64,000 bases of DNA from Maridesulfovibrio zosterae DSM 11974 (lineage in GTDB: Bacteria; Desulfobacterota; Desulfovibrionia; Desulfovibrionales; Desulfovibrionaceae): contig NZ_AUDC01000010.1 in assembly GCF_000425265.1 (NCBI RefSeq), forward strand, positions 620,001 to 684,000. The letters run 5' to 3'. Below, one piece after another: positions 16,933 through 26,353 of the stretch. The number at the start of each line of letters is the position of its first letter. Position 1 is the stretch's first letter. A program made the position numbers and the translations under genes. The notes beneath the pieces are model-generated. The model saw only the letters and a program-made list of their open reading frames with translations. It was not told the origin of the DNA and searched no databases.

Positions 16933-18057
16933 ATGAAATATTGTTCAAAATGTTTAATGCCGGATACTAAGCCGTATAGTGTTTTTGATGCAAATGGGGT
17001 TTGCAGCGCATGCAAAGTTCATGAAGAAGAGAAGCGGGCGGTTGATGGTATTGACTGGGATAGCCGTAAAAAAGAACTTGATGATCTTGTTACAACTATA
17101 AAAGCTAAAAAAGCTCCTTTTTTTGATGTATTGGTACCCGTCAGCGGCGGTAAGGATAGTATGACGCAGGTACACCGTATGCTTGAATATGATTTAAGAA
17201 TTCTAGCTGTCAATGTCGACTACGGCATTAAGACTGAAATAGGTATTGAGAATCTTAATTGTATACCTGAGAATATGGGGGCATCATTACAAATTTTCCG
17301 TCCGGAACTCAAACTGCATAAAGAACTTATTCGCATAGGTTACGAAGATTTTGGTGATCCTGATCTACTGAGCCATACAATGCTTCACGGACATCCATTG
17401 CGCGTTGCTTTAGCCTACAACATCCCACTCGTTTTTCTTGGTGAAAACTCTGCTTTTGAGTATGGCGGTGATGATGATATTTCCGGCTTAACGCGGATGA
17501 CTAGAGATTGGTTTTCTAAGTATGCAGCTAACAGTGGGCATGATGCTTCTTTTGTTTCAAAAAAATATAATATTCCCATGAATAAGCTGGTAAATTATGA
17601 TTTTCCTGATGAAATAGAACAGTCTGATATCATAACAGCATTCTCAAGTTATTATTTTTACTGGGATTCTGAGACTCATTTGGAGATTGCCAAGCAGTAC
17701 GGCTTTAAAGAACTGGATGAGCCTAGGGAAGGAACTTACCGCACTTACGTCGGTATTGACGAAAAAATTAATAGAATCCATCAGTATTTTAAAGTGTTGA
17801 AGTTCGGATATGGAAGGGCAACAGATCATGTTTGTGAAGATATCCGTAACGGATCGATGAGTCGTGAAAAGGCTAAAGAATTGGTGCGAAAGTATGATCT
17901 TGAACCTTTATCAGACGAATATATCGATGATTTTTGTAGGTTTATCAATATTACGCGTGAAAGATTTTTTGAAGTAGTTGAACAGTATCGTAATACAGAT
18001 ATATGGAAAAAAGATGATTCTAATAATTGGTTCATTCCAGGTCATTTAGAAGATTAG
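16933..18057 (+). CDS. N-acetyl sugar amidotransferase (WbpG/PseA family)
   Basis: 374 aa. A Cys-rich start (CSKC...CSAC, likely a zinc site) precedes the PP-loop ATPase motif VSGGKDS near residue 75. Family members convert an N-acetyl group on a nucleotide-activated sugar to acetamidino; in Pseudomonas aeruginosa O5 WbpG acts with HisH- and HisF-like ammonia suppliers. No HisH/HisF-like partner gene is in this window, so ammonia may come from elsewhere or from the AsnB-like neighbour (inference). Context: WbpB- and WbpD-like genes lie downstream in the same operon. Confidence 0.9.
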   Translation: MKYCSKCLMPDTKPYSVFDANGVCSACKVHEEEKRAVDGIDWDSRKKELDDLVTTIKAKKAPFFDVLVPVSGGKDSMTQVHRMLEYDLRILAVNVDYGIKTEIGIENLNCIPENMGASLQIFRPELKLHKELIRIGYEDFGDPDLLSHTMLHGHPLRVALAYNIPLVFLGENSAFEYGGDDDISGLTRMTRDWFSKYAANSGHDASFVSKKYNIPMNKLVNYDFPDEIEQSDIITAFSSYYFYWDSETHLEIAKQYGFKELDEPREGTYRTYVGIDEKINRIHQYFKVLKFGYGRATDHVCEDIRNGSMSREKAKELVRKYDLEPLSDEYIDDFCRFINITRERFFEVVEQYRNTDIWKKDDSNNWFIPGHLED

Positions 18058-18123
18058 ATCAATATCAGTAGTGTCCTGAAAAGTATTAAATAGCTTAAGT
18101 AAACGAGAAGACTGGGAAATTAT

Positions 18124-20034
18124 ATGTGTGGAATTGCAGGTTTTTTTGCCACTAGTACAGACTCCAGCATCAGTCAGGATGAAATTAGAAAAATGACTTA
18201 TGCAATCAGACACCGCGGACCTGATGATTCAGGGTGCTTGCTGATTGATAAGAAAACCGGTGAAACCATTCTTTTTCATGATGATGAAGTCGGGCCGGGA
18301 CCCGGGTACGGGCAAGTTGCATTTGGCCACAGACGACTGAGTATTCTTGATTTGTCTGTGCGCGGTCAACAACCCATGGGGCATCATGAAACAGGTGTTT
18401 GGCTCACATTTAATGGTGAAGTCTATAACTATGTTGAGCTATCGAAGGAACTTGAGAGTCTTGGACATCATTTTGAAACTACAACTGATACTGAAGTTGT
18501 AGTAAAAGCTTACGTTGAGTGGGGCGAGGATTGCTTTCGTCGCTTTAACGGGATGTGGGCTTTAGCTCTGTATGACCCTCGCAGTGATAAACTGATCCTT
18601 TCCCGAGATCGCTTTGGTAAGAAGCCACTTTACTATTACAATTCTGGTAAGCACATTCTTTTTTCTTCTGAAATTAAGTCATTACTGACCCACTCAGGAA
18701 CACCAAAAGAAGTTAACGAAAGCAAACTTGTCGATTACGCCGGAAGGCATTATCGCTATGTTGATGATAATTCGGAATCATTTTTCAAAAATATTAATCA
18801 GGTTCCTAAAGGGCATATACTCACTGTGACAGGACAGGGGCGGAGCGAGCTGAAAAAGTATTGGGATATAAACTATGAGCCTGACTTTTCAGCTAAGCAT
18901 TCTGAGCAAGACATAGTTGCCATGTTTAGGAATCTTCTTGAAGATGCTGTACGTATTCGTCTGCGCAGTGACGTTCCTGTAGGGTGTATGTTAAGCGGCG
19001 GAATGGACTCGACCTCCATTACATGTATGGCAGCTGAACATTCAACAAATATGCATACTTTTTCAGGGGTCACAGGTAGCGGGTGCTATGATGAGTCTGA
19101 GTATATTAATCTTGTAGCTGAAAAAGCTAACAGTAAGCATAAATATATTTATCCTGATCCGGGTGAAATGTTCAGTACCCTTAAAGAAATGATGAGCTTT
19201 CACGATGAACCAATCTGTACTGTTACCTGGTACTGCACTTATGTAATTATTCGTGAAATTGCAAAAGAAGGAATACCAGTTATACTTACAGGTCATGGCG
19301 GTGATGAGTTGCTTGCCGGATATTGGGACCACTATCATTATAATTTTGATGATATCCGATCTGAAGGAAAAGATGATTCGTATGAAATGAAAGCATGGCT
19401 AGACAATCATAACCGTGATCCCAATGAATGTGTTCGTGAGAAAAAATTTATTGAGTCTCTAAAGGCTAATCGAAGAATTGCCCTTGATAAATTCTCTCAA
19501 TATACCAGTTGCTTGTCCAAAAAAATTACTGGTGATGTTGAAAAGAAAATTGAGTGTCCAGAGTTTGGCGGAGAGCTTACTAAAAGACTTTATTTAGAGA
19601 TGTTTAACGAGACTATTCCGGCCAGCCTAAGAGCTGAAGATAGAAATATGATGGCTTTTTCAATTGAAAATAGAGTCCCGTTTCTTGATTATCGCTTAGC
19701 CGATCTGTGTTTTAACTTGGGCAATGAATACAAAATAAGAAATGGTCTTGGAAAGTGGCTTTTACGTGAGGCTATGAAAGGTATTTTACCGGAGAAGGTT
19801 AGAACTCGTAAAGATAAAGCCGGTTTTATTGCTCCTTTTGATAATTGGATTCGCAATGAGAATCGTGAGCAGATGGAAGAGCTAATAAATGCCAGCTCAT
19901 ATGTGAATGAAGATATATATGATCATAAAAGTTTAAGATCTCTCTACGATAGACATCTGTCAGGGGAAGATCATTACATGTTCTTTTGGCAGTATATTAA
20001 CTTAAATATTTGGTATGATGAGTTTTGGAAATAG
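18124..20034 (+). CDS. asparagine-synthase-like glutamine amidotransferase (first of three)
   Basis: 636 aa. N-terminal Ntn glutaminase domain with nucleophile Cys2 (MCGIAG), followed by the AMP-forming synthetase domain with the PP-loop SGGMDS at residues 291-296 and the C-terminal DRNMMAFSIENRVPFLDY block. It generates ammonia from glutamine and amidates an ATP-activated carboxylate. In glycan loci such proteins (for example WbpS of P. aeruginosa) are proposed to turn uronic acids into uronamides rather than to make asparagine. Two paralogues lie at 38001 and 56806. Confidence 0.88.
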   Translation: MCGIAGFFATSTDSSISQDEIRKMTYAIRHRGPDDSGCLLIDKKTGETILFHDDEVGPGPGYGQVAFGHRRLSILDLSVRGQQPMGHHETGVWLTFNGEVYNYVELSKELESLGHHFETTTDTEVVVKAYVEWGEDCFRRFNGMWALALYDPRSDKLILSRDRFGKKPLYYYNSGKHILFSSEIKSLLTHSGTPKEVNESKLVDYAGRHYRYVDDNSESFFKNINQVPKGHILTVTGQGRSELKKYWDINYEPDFSAKHSEQDIVAMFRNLLEDAVRIRLRSDVPVGCMLSGGMDSTSITCMAAEHSTNMHTFSGVTGSGCYDESEYINLVAEKANSKHKYIYPDPGEMFSTLKEMMSFHDEPICTVTWYCTYVIIREIAKEGIPVILTGHGGDELLAGYWDHYHYNFDDIRSEGKDDSYEMKAWLDNHNRDPNECVREKKFIESLKANRRIALDKFSQYTSCLSKKITGDVEKKIECPEFGGELTKRLYLEMFNETIPASLRAEDRNMMAFSIENRVPFLDYRLADLCFNLGNEYKIRNGLGKWLLREAMKGILPEKVRTRKDKAGFIAPFDNWIRNENREQMEELINASSYVNEDIYDHKSLRSLYDRHLSGEDHYMFFWQYINLNIWYDEFWK

Positions 20035-20156
20035 CAGCTTTGTATAGTTTGAGTCTTTGAACCTGAAACAAATTTATTTATGTAATATAGAGTAGATGTT
20101 TCACTTCTAACTACACACGGCAAATTAAGATATATAAATACTTTTTAGGAGAAATT

Positions 20157-21230
20157 ATGAGCAACAAAAGTGTAAATAAGCAAGGCGAAGAACGTTATGA
20201 AAATGTTTTCGGGGATACTTTTGCTATGTATACTCGGAAAGAGATGGAAGAGTTCATAGAGCCTTTTAGAGTTCGTTTTGATAGAAATGGATTAGATGCT
20301 AGAAAAATATTTGCAGGGAAGAAGTGTTTTGACGCAGGTTGTGGGAATGGCAGAGGGTCATTATTCATGCTGATGAACGGTGCGGCACATGTTACCTCCT
20401 ATGATTTCAGTAAAAAGAATATTCAAAGTACTAGAAATTTTTTAAAAGAATTTGGATATTCCGATTTTGACACAATGCAGGGTAGCCTTGAAAATATTCC
20501 GTTTGATGATCAGGAGTTCGATTTTGTATGGTGTAATGGTGTTATTATGCACACAGAGCACCCAAATGAATGTTTGAAAGAGATTTCCCGTATTTTGAAA
20601 ACAGGTGGTAATTCTTGGCTATATATTTATGGTTCGGGCGGAGTATACTGGAATATAATTTATCATTTTCGTAAGCTACTCGAAGATATATCGATTGAGC
20701 AATGTATCGCAGCACTAAAGTTAATGAGATATGAAACTAGGTATATAGCTGAATTTATAGATGATTGGTATGCTACATTCTTGCGTACGTATACAGACAA
20801 GGATTTGAGCGCAAGATTAAAGGCTTTAGGATTTGAAGATCCCGAGTTGCTTAAATACGGAATGGACTATGATACAAGTCATCGTAGAAATACATATCTT
20901 ACTAATATTGAGAAGGATTATGTCGGCGAAGGTGATTTGCGATACTTGCTGTCTAAAAAAGAGCACTCAGTCTCTGAAGGAAGTCCTCTTCGTGAGTCTG
21001 AGTATGGTTCAGATTTTAAATATCCGGACACTGTGACCAATGTAATCTCACCATGCTTTGAAAAAATTCAATCTCTTGAGCTAAGTGCCCTTGCAAGAGT
21101 TGCACTTGCTGCACATATTCAGAGGGAGCTAAGACTCTTGCTTGATGCACAAAAGAATTTTGAAATTAAAGAAGTTTTGACTTTGATAGAGTCTTTAATT
21201 GTACAGGCCGATATTATCAAAGATCTTTAA
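20157..21230 (+). CDS. class I SAM-dependent methyltransferase
   Basis: 357 aa. SAM-binding motif I FDAGCGNGRGSLF (near residue 60), acidic motif II region and motif IV FDFVWCNGVIMHTEHP identify a Rossmann-fold methyltransferase of the Methyltransf_11 type. The C-terminal ~130 residues are helical and not recognised. The ribosome-binding site is good (TTTAGGAG). Likely methylates a sugar hydroxyl in the cytoplasm. A hairpin terminator follows 64 nt after the stop. Confidence 0.85.
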   Translation: MSNKSVNKQGEERYENVFGDTFAMYTRKEMEEFIEPFRVRFDRNGLDARKIFAGKKCFDAGCGNGRGSLFMLMNGAAHVTSYDFSKKNIQSTRNFLKEFGYSDFDTMQGSLENIPFDDQEFDFVWCNGVIMHTEHPNECLKEISRILKTGGNSWLYIYGSGGVYWNIIYHFRKLLEDISIEQCIAALKLMRYETRYIAEFIDDWYATFLRTYTDKDLSARLKALGFEDPELLKYGMDYDTSHRRNTYLTNIEKDYVGEGDLRYLLSKKEHSVSEGSPLRESEYGSDFKYPDTVTNVISPCFEKIQSLELSALARVALAAHIQRELRLLLDAQKNFEIKEVLTLIESLIVQADIIKDL

Positions 21231-21293
21231 TTCATATTAGGTAACTATTTTTTTAATTAATTTATAGTTAAGTTTTAAATTGAGTACATATTA

Positions 21294-21349
21294 AAAAAGG
21301 GCAACCGTGATGTTAAAATCATTCCGTTTAGACGGCTGCTCTTTTTTTT
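21294..21349 (+). terminator. long imperfect hairpin with T-run inside the plus-strand glycan region
   Basis: A 15-position stem (arms 21294-21308 and 21332-21346, with one G-U pair and one A-C mismatch), 23-nt loop, and a run of eight T at 21342-21349. The A-rich 5' arm makes it potentially bidirectional. It sits between the methyltransferase and the next small gene, so genes from 21377 onward may need read-through or a separate promoter. Confidence 0.6.
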
Positions 21350-21376
21350 CTAGCTGTAAATACATTAAGGAATTGT

Positions 21377-21733
21377 ATGAATTTTAAAATTAAAAGTGAG
21401 CCAAGACTTTTTTCCCCCGTTGATGGTCTGAAAATTAAGGATTATGGGGAAATAATCTTCTCAAATGATGAACAGATCACATTAAAATCAGAAGAAGGTA
21501 AAAGTCATGATGTTACTCGTAAGGAGTGGGGCTGGTATCTTTCAAATTCAGTAAATGCCAGCCTGAAAAAGCAAGGTTATAAGACAGCTGTAGTCATGAG
21601 TCTAATCGCTGGTGAGCCAAGGATTTTTGTAAATGTTGTTGAAAAAGATAAGTTAGATATATTTTATAAATATTTGGAAGAGAATGAGACAAAGATTATT
21701 TGTTGGCTCGATGAATGGGCTAACACTGCTTAA
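21377..21733 (+). CDS. small conserved-looking protein of unknown function
   Basis: 118 aa, soluble, mixed alpha/beta by eye, no signal peptide and no motif I recognise. It includes a Trp-rich block (KEWGWYLSNSVNASL) and a terminal helix ending CWLDEWANTA. ATG 13 nt after a weak AGGA. It sits alone between a hairpin terminator and the next glycan gene, with 110 nt after it. Coding status is supported by clean length, acidic/basic composition like its neighbours and no overlapping competitor. Function unknown. Confidence 0.6.
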   Translation: MNFKIKSEPRLFSPVDGLKIKDYGEIIFSNDEQITLKSEEGKSHDVTRKEWGWYLSNSVNASLKKQGYKTAVVMSLIAGEPRIFVNVVEKDKLDIFYKYLEENETKIICWLDEWANTA

Positions 21734-21843
21734 TATAAGCGCTTTGAATCGTGCTGAGCTGTCATGTGTCATACTTATGTAGAAATATAGTCAAGCTATA
21801 GTTCGATTCATTATATAAAATTCGAGAATTTTTTTAGAGAGTT

Positions 21844-23283
21844 ATGAGCAATAAACCGACAATTCTTTTTTTAAGTCGTATGAGGCTTGATTCATTTTAT
21901 ATTGATATAATAAATGGTCTCAAAGACTTTGCTAATATTCTTGTGTTGCGTGAAGAATGTAGTACAGAAAAATTTTATCATATGGATGGAGTGGTAGTCG
22001 AAGATGACTATAGTAAGAAAGAGTTGTTTGAACTTGTTGATTCTCTAGACGATTCTAAATTGTCTGAACTCCCTGAAATAGAAAAAAAACTCGGTTTAAA
22101 TAGTCATGCTGTAAATATCAACTATATGCTTTATGAGGTCTTCACCAGCCGCTACTCAAGTTCATTAAGCAATAGGCATAACAACGCAAATGTCGAACGT
22201 CTCTTTTATATTAGGTACAAGCAGCTTGATAATCTAATTGAAAAATACCATATCGATTACTGCTTTTTTGAAGTTGTTGATCTAGTTTCCTGTTTTATAA
22301 TTGAGGCGATGACTAGGAAGGGGTTAGTTAAACAGTTTTTTGTTCAAGCGCTGGCTTCGGCAGGAGCTGAATTACGTGCAAGGCTTACTTCAGGACTAAA
22401 TGCAAGAAGCCCTTGGCTGGAACATGTTTACAGGGAGCAGGACATTTCGCTTCAATCCTATGATTGGGCTCAAAGCAAGATTGCGGAAGCGACTATGCGT
22501 GATATGGCCAGTTCATATGATAAGGTTCTAAGAAGTAATTGCCATATAATTCCGCGCTATAATATCAAACAACTTTGCAGCAAATTTGAAAGTTTTTTTG
22601 ATCCGGCAGCTATACGTTCAGCCTTGATAAAGATAAAAAATAGATACTTAAGTACAAAATATTTTTCTGATGAAATTGGTGATAAAAAAAATATTTCTGT
22701 TTTTCTTCAGGTTGTTCCAGAAGCAGGACTTATGTCTGAGCTGCCCGAATATGCTCATCAGGAAATTTTGATTGAGCAAATGGCTATATATGCTAAATAT
22801 GGTTATAATATTTTAGTGAAAGAGCATCCTGTAGGGTTTGGGAACAATCCAGCTAGTATGTATAAGGAATTGAGCCTGCACCCTAATGTAACAATTCTCC
22901 CTCCGACGTATCCTACCCGTGAGATACTACTTCAAAGTAAAGCCGTAGTTGTCGCGACAGGGACAACTGTCGGACTCGAAGCCTTGATGCTTGGAGTGCC
23001 TCTGGTCACCGTTGGTAAACCTTACTTTGATATATGCAAGAATGTTTTTAACATTGAACGGCCCAAAGATATTTGGGATATTATAGATGATATTGAATTT
23101 GACAAAGAAGATCAGCTTCGTTTCTTTGCTGCTCTCTATGAAGCTACGTATGCTTATCCCCAGTATGTTTCAGATAGACATTTTGAAGAAGGCAAGGATG
23201 CTGCTCCAGTAATAAGTGAGGCTTTACGAAAAGAAATAAGCTTATATGAAAGTGGAGTGTTGCCTTGTCCTGCAAATATATAA
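21844..23283 (+). CDS. capsule-type glycosyltransferase (KpsS/KpsC-like, PF05159-like)
   Basis: 479 aa, soluble. The C-terminal half has the signatures of capsular polysaccharide synthesis transferases: a Pro-Glu-Ala loop (QVVPEAGLMSE), VKEHPVGFG, the AVVVATGTTVGLEALMLGVP block and VGKPYFD. Such enzymes use activated sugars (Kdo or others) in the cytoplasm. The N-terminal 250 residues are less conserved. Its last 19 nt overlap the start of the next gene, so the two are translationally coupled. DNA in this stretch (about 21.8-30.7 kb) is noticeably more AT-rich than the minus-strand operons. Confidence 0.7.
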   Translation: MSNKPTILFLSRMRLDSFYIDIINGLKDFANILVLREECSTEKFYHMDGVVVEDDYSKKELFELVDSLDDSKLSELPEIEKKLGLNSHAVNINYMLYEVFTSRYSSSLSNRHNNANVERLFYIRYKQLDNLIEKYHIDYCFFEVVDLVSCFIIEAMTRKGLVKQFFVQALASAGAELRARLTSGLNARSPWLEHVYREQDISLQSYDWAQSKIAEATMRDMASSYDKVLRSNCHIIPRYNIKQLCSKFESFFDPAAIRSALIKIKNRYLSTKYFSDEIGDKKNISVFLQVVPEAGLMSELPEYAHQEILIEQMAIYAKYGYNILVKEHPVGFGNNPASMYKELSLHPNVTILPPTYPTREILLQSKAVVVATGTTVGLEALMLGVPLVTVGKPYFDICKNVFNIERPKDIWDIIDDIEFDKEDQLRFFAALYEATYAYPQYVSDRHFEEGKDAAPVISEALRKEISLYESGVLPCPANI

Positions 23284-24122
23284 TACGTCCGTACCGTAAT
23301 AAATACTTTGCATATATTGCCAGAAATTTAGTCCACAGGCTTTGTGCCCGATCTTTTTTTGAAGGCTTTATGGGAAAGCAAGTTAACCCTTTTGGTGAAG
23401 CTGCTTATGGCTTAACATTCGACTTTGATTTTGAAAAAGATATTGATGCTTTTCCAGTACTTCTGGATTTACTTAAAAAATATGAAATACAGGCTGGGCT
23501 GGCTGTAATCGGAAAATTTGTTGAAAAGTATCCTGATATTCATATGAGAGCCATTGATGAAGGGCACGAGCTGATCAACCATTCTTATACCCATCCAGAC
23601 AATCCTCATTGGGCTCCGGACAGGTTTTTTAATAAGCTGTCTTATGGTGAACAGAAGGTCGAGATAGAAAAGGCCCATGAAGCTTGCTGGAAAACTTTAA
23701 AGTATGAATGTGTTGGTTTCAGAACCCCGCATTATGGCAATCTACATACGGAGAGTGTTTATCAAATCTTATCAGGACTTGGGTACAAATATAGCAGTTC
23801 TACGGCAGCGTGCGGTTATAAAGGGTACGCTGCTCCATCAATGCATTCACATGGAATAATGGAGATTCCCACAGGATGCAGCGTAAATTTTCCTTTAGCT
23901 ATTTTTGATTCTTGGAACATGCTCAGAAAGGAAAAGCCATTTTTAGGTGATGATGACCTTTTTGTGGAAGAATTCTGTAAAACGATACAATTAGTTAAAA
24001 AATATAATTTATTTTTGACCCACTATTTTGATCCATATGATGTTGTTGAAAATAATAAGATGGAAAGAATGCTTAAGTGTTTACACGGGTTAAAAACTGT
24101 TTTGTATAAAGATGTTGTATAA
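23265..24122 (+). CDS. polysaccharide deacetylase (NodB homology)
   Basis: 285 aa with TTG start (GGAG 7 nt upstream). NodB-fold motifs: metal-binding FDFDFEKD near residue 50 (catalytic Asp), HSYTHPDNP (the H-[ST]-x3-H motif near residue 105), FRTPHYG and a terminal LTHYFDPYD. It would remove an acetyl group from an N-acetylated sugar, here presumably on a nucleotide- or lipid-linked precursor because no signal peptide is evident. Overlaps the previous gene by 19 nt. Confidence 0.85.
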   Translation: MSCKYIIRPYRNKYFAYIARNLVHRLCARSFFEGFMGKQVNPFGEAAYGLTFDFDFEKDIDAFPVLLDLLKKYEIQAGLAVIGKFVEKYPDIHMRAIDEGHELINHSYTHPDNPHWAPDRFFNKLSYGEQKVEIEKAHEACWKTLKYECVGFRTPHYGNLHTESVYQILSGLGYKYSSSTAACGYKGYAAPSMHSHGIMEIPTGCSVNFPLAIFDSWNMLRKEKPFLGDDDLFVEEFCKTIQLVKKYNLFLTHYFDPYDVVENNKMERMLKCLHGLKTVLYKDVV

Positions 24123-24161
24123 TTCTGTTACAATTATTTTAAAAAATATTTTGGAAACCAA

Positions 24162-25184
24162 ATGTCAATAAAGTTCGAATATAAACATACTCCGTATATC
24201 GATTGGGATTCTTGGAATAAAGCACATGAAGATATGGTCCCATTTACTCAATCTAAGAATTTTGCAGAAATGTGTTCATGTAATGACGGTGGTCAGCCCT
24301 TTTTTTTAAGAATTTTTTTTAAAGGCAAACTTCTTGGGCAAGCATTATTAATTAAAAAATATTTTTTTGATCGCCTTAAAGGAAAAAAGAAAATACCTTT
24401 TCCATATTTCGAATGTCTCCAAGGTCCTATCTTTTCACAAGAAGTAAGTGCTGAAATAATTTTTAAGACTTATCAATTTTTATCTAAAATTGCCTTAAAA
24501 AATTGGGCGACACATATTCGAATTATCCCCAATTATTATTCAGATAGATTTTCGACCAATGCTTTTAGTAAGGCTGGCTACACGATTCAGGACTGGGCTA
24601 CCTATGTGCTGAATATGAATAAAGATCATGAAAATCTTTTTAGTTTGATTCCAAGAAAGACAAGAAACAAAATTCGTAAAGCTGAAAAAAATGATGTTAT
24701 AGTTAAAAAAGTATGTTCTTGGGACGAATTTAAAGATGAGTATATTCCAACCATGGTCAGAATTAAAGGTTTTCCCGAGTATGCTCCATATTGGGATTTT
24801 CGGTCCGAGTGGGCAAATAATCGCCATTACTATTTAGCACGCAAAGATTCAGACTATATTGCATGTTTAGGTGTTCAGGTTTTTAACAATGTTGCTTACG
24901 TATTTGGCTATGGGATCTCTGACGATGCAGTTATAAAAGGAATTCCTGCTCAAGATTTACTCCATTGGCACGGAATACGTGGTGCACATGAATTTGGAGC
25001 TGATTTCATAGATTTTACAGGCGTTAATCCAAATCCTGTTTTGCCAAAGGAAAAGGGGATCTTTTCATTTAAAAAGAAATGGGGAGGAGATATGGTGTGC
25101 TACCCAATTGCAACTAAAAATTTTATTCCAGCTAAAAAGACGTTAACTATCCTTTTTAATTTTTTATATAATAAACTAAAATAG
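24162..25184 (+). CDS. FemAB/GNAT-like acyl- or aminoacyltransferase
   Basis: 340 aa, two GNAT-like domains. The motif LIPRKTRNKIRKAEKNDV followed by a second domain ending with GADFIDFTGVNPNPVLPKEKGIFSFKKKWGG is typical of the FemABX/PEP-CTERM FemAB-like family (the 'fKkkwGg' end is diagnostic). Relatives attach amino acids using aminoacyl-tRNA, or acyl groups, to amino sugars. Next to deacetylase and formyltransferase genes, an amino-acyl decoration of a sugar amine is plausible (inference). Confidence 0.78.
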   Translation: MSIKFEYKHTPYIDWDSWNKAHEDMVPFTQSKNFAEMCSCNDGGQPFFLRIFFKGKLLGQALLIKKYFFDRLKGKKKIPFPYFECLQGPIFSQEVSAEIIFKTYQFLSKIALKNWATHIRIIPNYYSDRFSTNAFSKAGYTIQDWATYVLNMNKDHENLFSLIPRKTRNKIRKAEKNDVIVKKVCSWDEFKDEYIPTMVRIKGFPEYAPYWDFRSEWANNRHYYLARKDSDYIACLGVQVFNNVAYVFGYGISDDAVIKGIPAQDLLHWHGIRGAHEFGADFIDFTGVNPNPVLPKEKGIFSFKKKWGGDMVCYPIATKNFIPAKKTLTILFNFLYNKLK

Positions 25185-25255
25185 TTACCGTTCTTTCAAT
25201 GTAGCACAAACAACAGCTCTTAGTCTAACATCAACAATTTGTTAAAGAGGTGGAA

Positions 25256-26341
25256 ATGACCAGAATTCCATTAATAAGACCTTATATTTCTTATAGTGAT
25301 GTAGAATCTGATTTTAAAGATATTTTTGAATCAGGCTGGTTTACTAAAGGTAAATTTGTTTCTGAATTTAAGCATCAGATAGCAGAATACACTTCTTCCA
25401 AGTATGCTTGTACTACAACCTCAGCAACAACGGCTCTGTATGCCTGTTTAAGAGTTTTAAACATCGGGGTAGGGGATGAAGTTATAGTCTCTGATTTATC
25501 TTTCCCGGCTACAGCTAATGTTGTTGAAGAAGTTGGCGCTGTTCCTATTTTTGCGGATGTATCATTAGATACATTTAATATGCTTCCAGAGGAGTTGGAA
25601 ACAAAAATTAATTCTAAAACAAAAGCTGTAATTTTTGTTGATGCATTCGGGAACCTTTCCGGAATTGATAAGATTAAGTCAATATGTAGATCACACTCTA
25701 TTCCGCTGATTGAAGATGCCGCCTGTGCGATTGGCAGCTCCCTAGATGATATTAAAAGTGGAAATATTTCTGATTTAACATGCTTTAGTTTTCACCCCCG
25801 CAAACTTCTGACGTGCGGAGAAGGTGGAGCAATTACGACCAATAACACGGAATACGCCCAGAGAATTGAAGTTCTTCTTAATCATGGGGCTCAAGTAATA
25901 GATGGGAAATTTGATTTTATTGAAGCAGGTTACAACTTCAGAATGACTGAAATGCAAGCCGCGATGGGAATCTCCCAGCTTAAAAGACTGGATGCTATAG
26001 TTGAATCACGTAACACAACAAAGCAGGAGTACTCTAAACTGTTAGAACCGCTAGAGTTTACTCCACAAAGGTCAGATATAAACACAATACATAATGTTCA
26101 ATCTTTAGTTTACAGAGTTCCAGAAGGTGTATCTAGAGATAAACTGATTCATAAGTTAGCAGAGCATAATATTGAGACAACTCTCGGCACGTACTGTCTT
26201 AGCGGATTAACATATTATGCTAAGAAATATGGAAATATTAATCCAAATGCTCAAAAACTCCAAAATACGACAATTACTTTACCGTGCTTCGAAGGAGTCG
26301 ATGTTGATAGGGTGATAAAAACGATTACCAAAATATTATAG
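25256..26341 (+). CDS. PLP-dependent sugar aminotransferase (DegT/DnrJ/EryC1)
   Basis: 361 aa. A GTG at 25250 in the same frame lies inside the ribosome-binding site AGAGGTGG, so ATG 25256 is the likelier start. Conserved fold-type I features: TTTSATTALYA, the PLP Asp in IEDAACAIG, and the Schiff-base-region SFHPRKLLTCGEGGA, where the lysine (K in HPRK) is present, then RMTEMQAAMG. It transaminates a keto-sugar nucleotide, plausibly the 3-keto uronate made by the WbpB-like oxidoreductase at 30759 (WbpE role, inference). Confidence 0.88.
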   Translation: MTRIPLIRPYISYSDVESDFKDIFESGWFTKGKFVSEFKHQIAEYTSSKYACTTTSATTALYACLRVLNIGVGDEVIVSDLSFPATANVVEEVGAVPIFADVSLDTFNMLPEELETKINSKTKAVIFVDAFGNLSGIDKIKSICRSHSIPLIEDAACAIGSSLDDIKSGNISDLTCFSFHPRKLLTCGEGGAITTNNTEYAQRIEVLLNHGAQVIDGKFDFIEAGYNFRMTEMQAAMGISQLKRLDAIVESRNTTKQEYSKLLEPLEFTPQRSDINTIHNVQSLVYRVPEGVSRDKLIHKLAEHNIETTLGTYCLSGLTYYAKKYGNINPNAQKLQNTTITLPCFEGVDVDRVIKTITKIL

Positions 26342-26353
26342 ATATAGGTAAAA

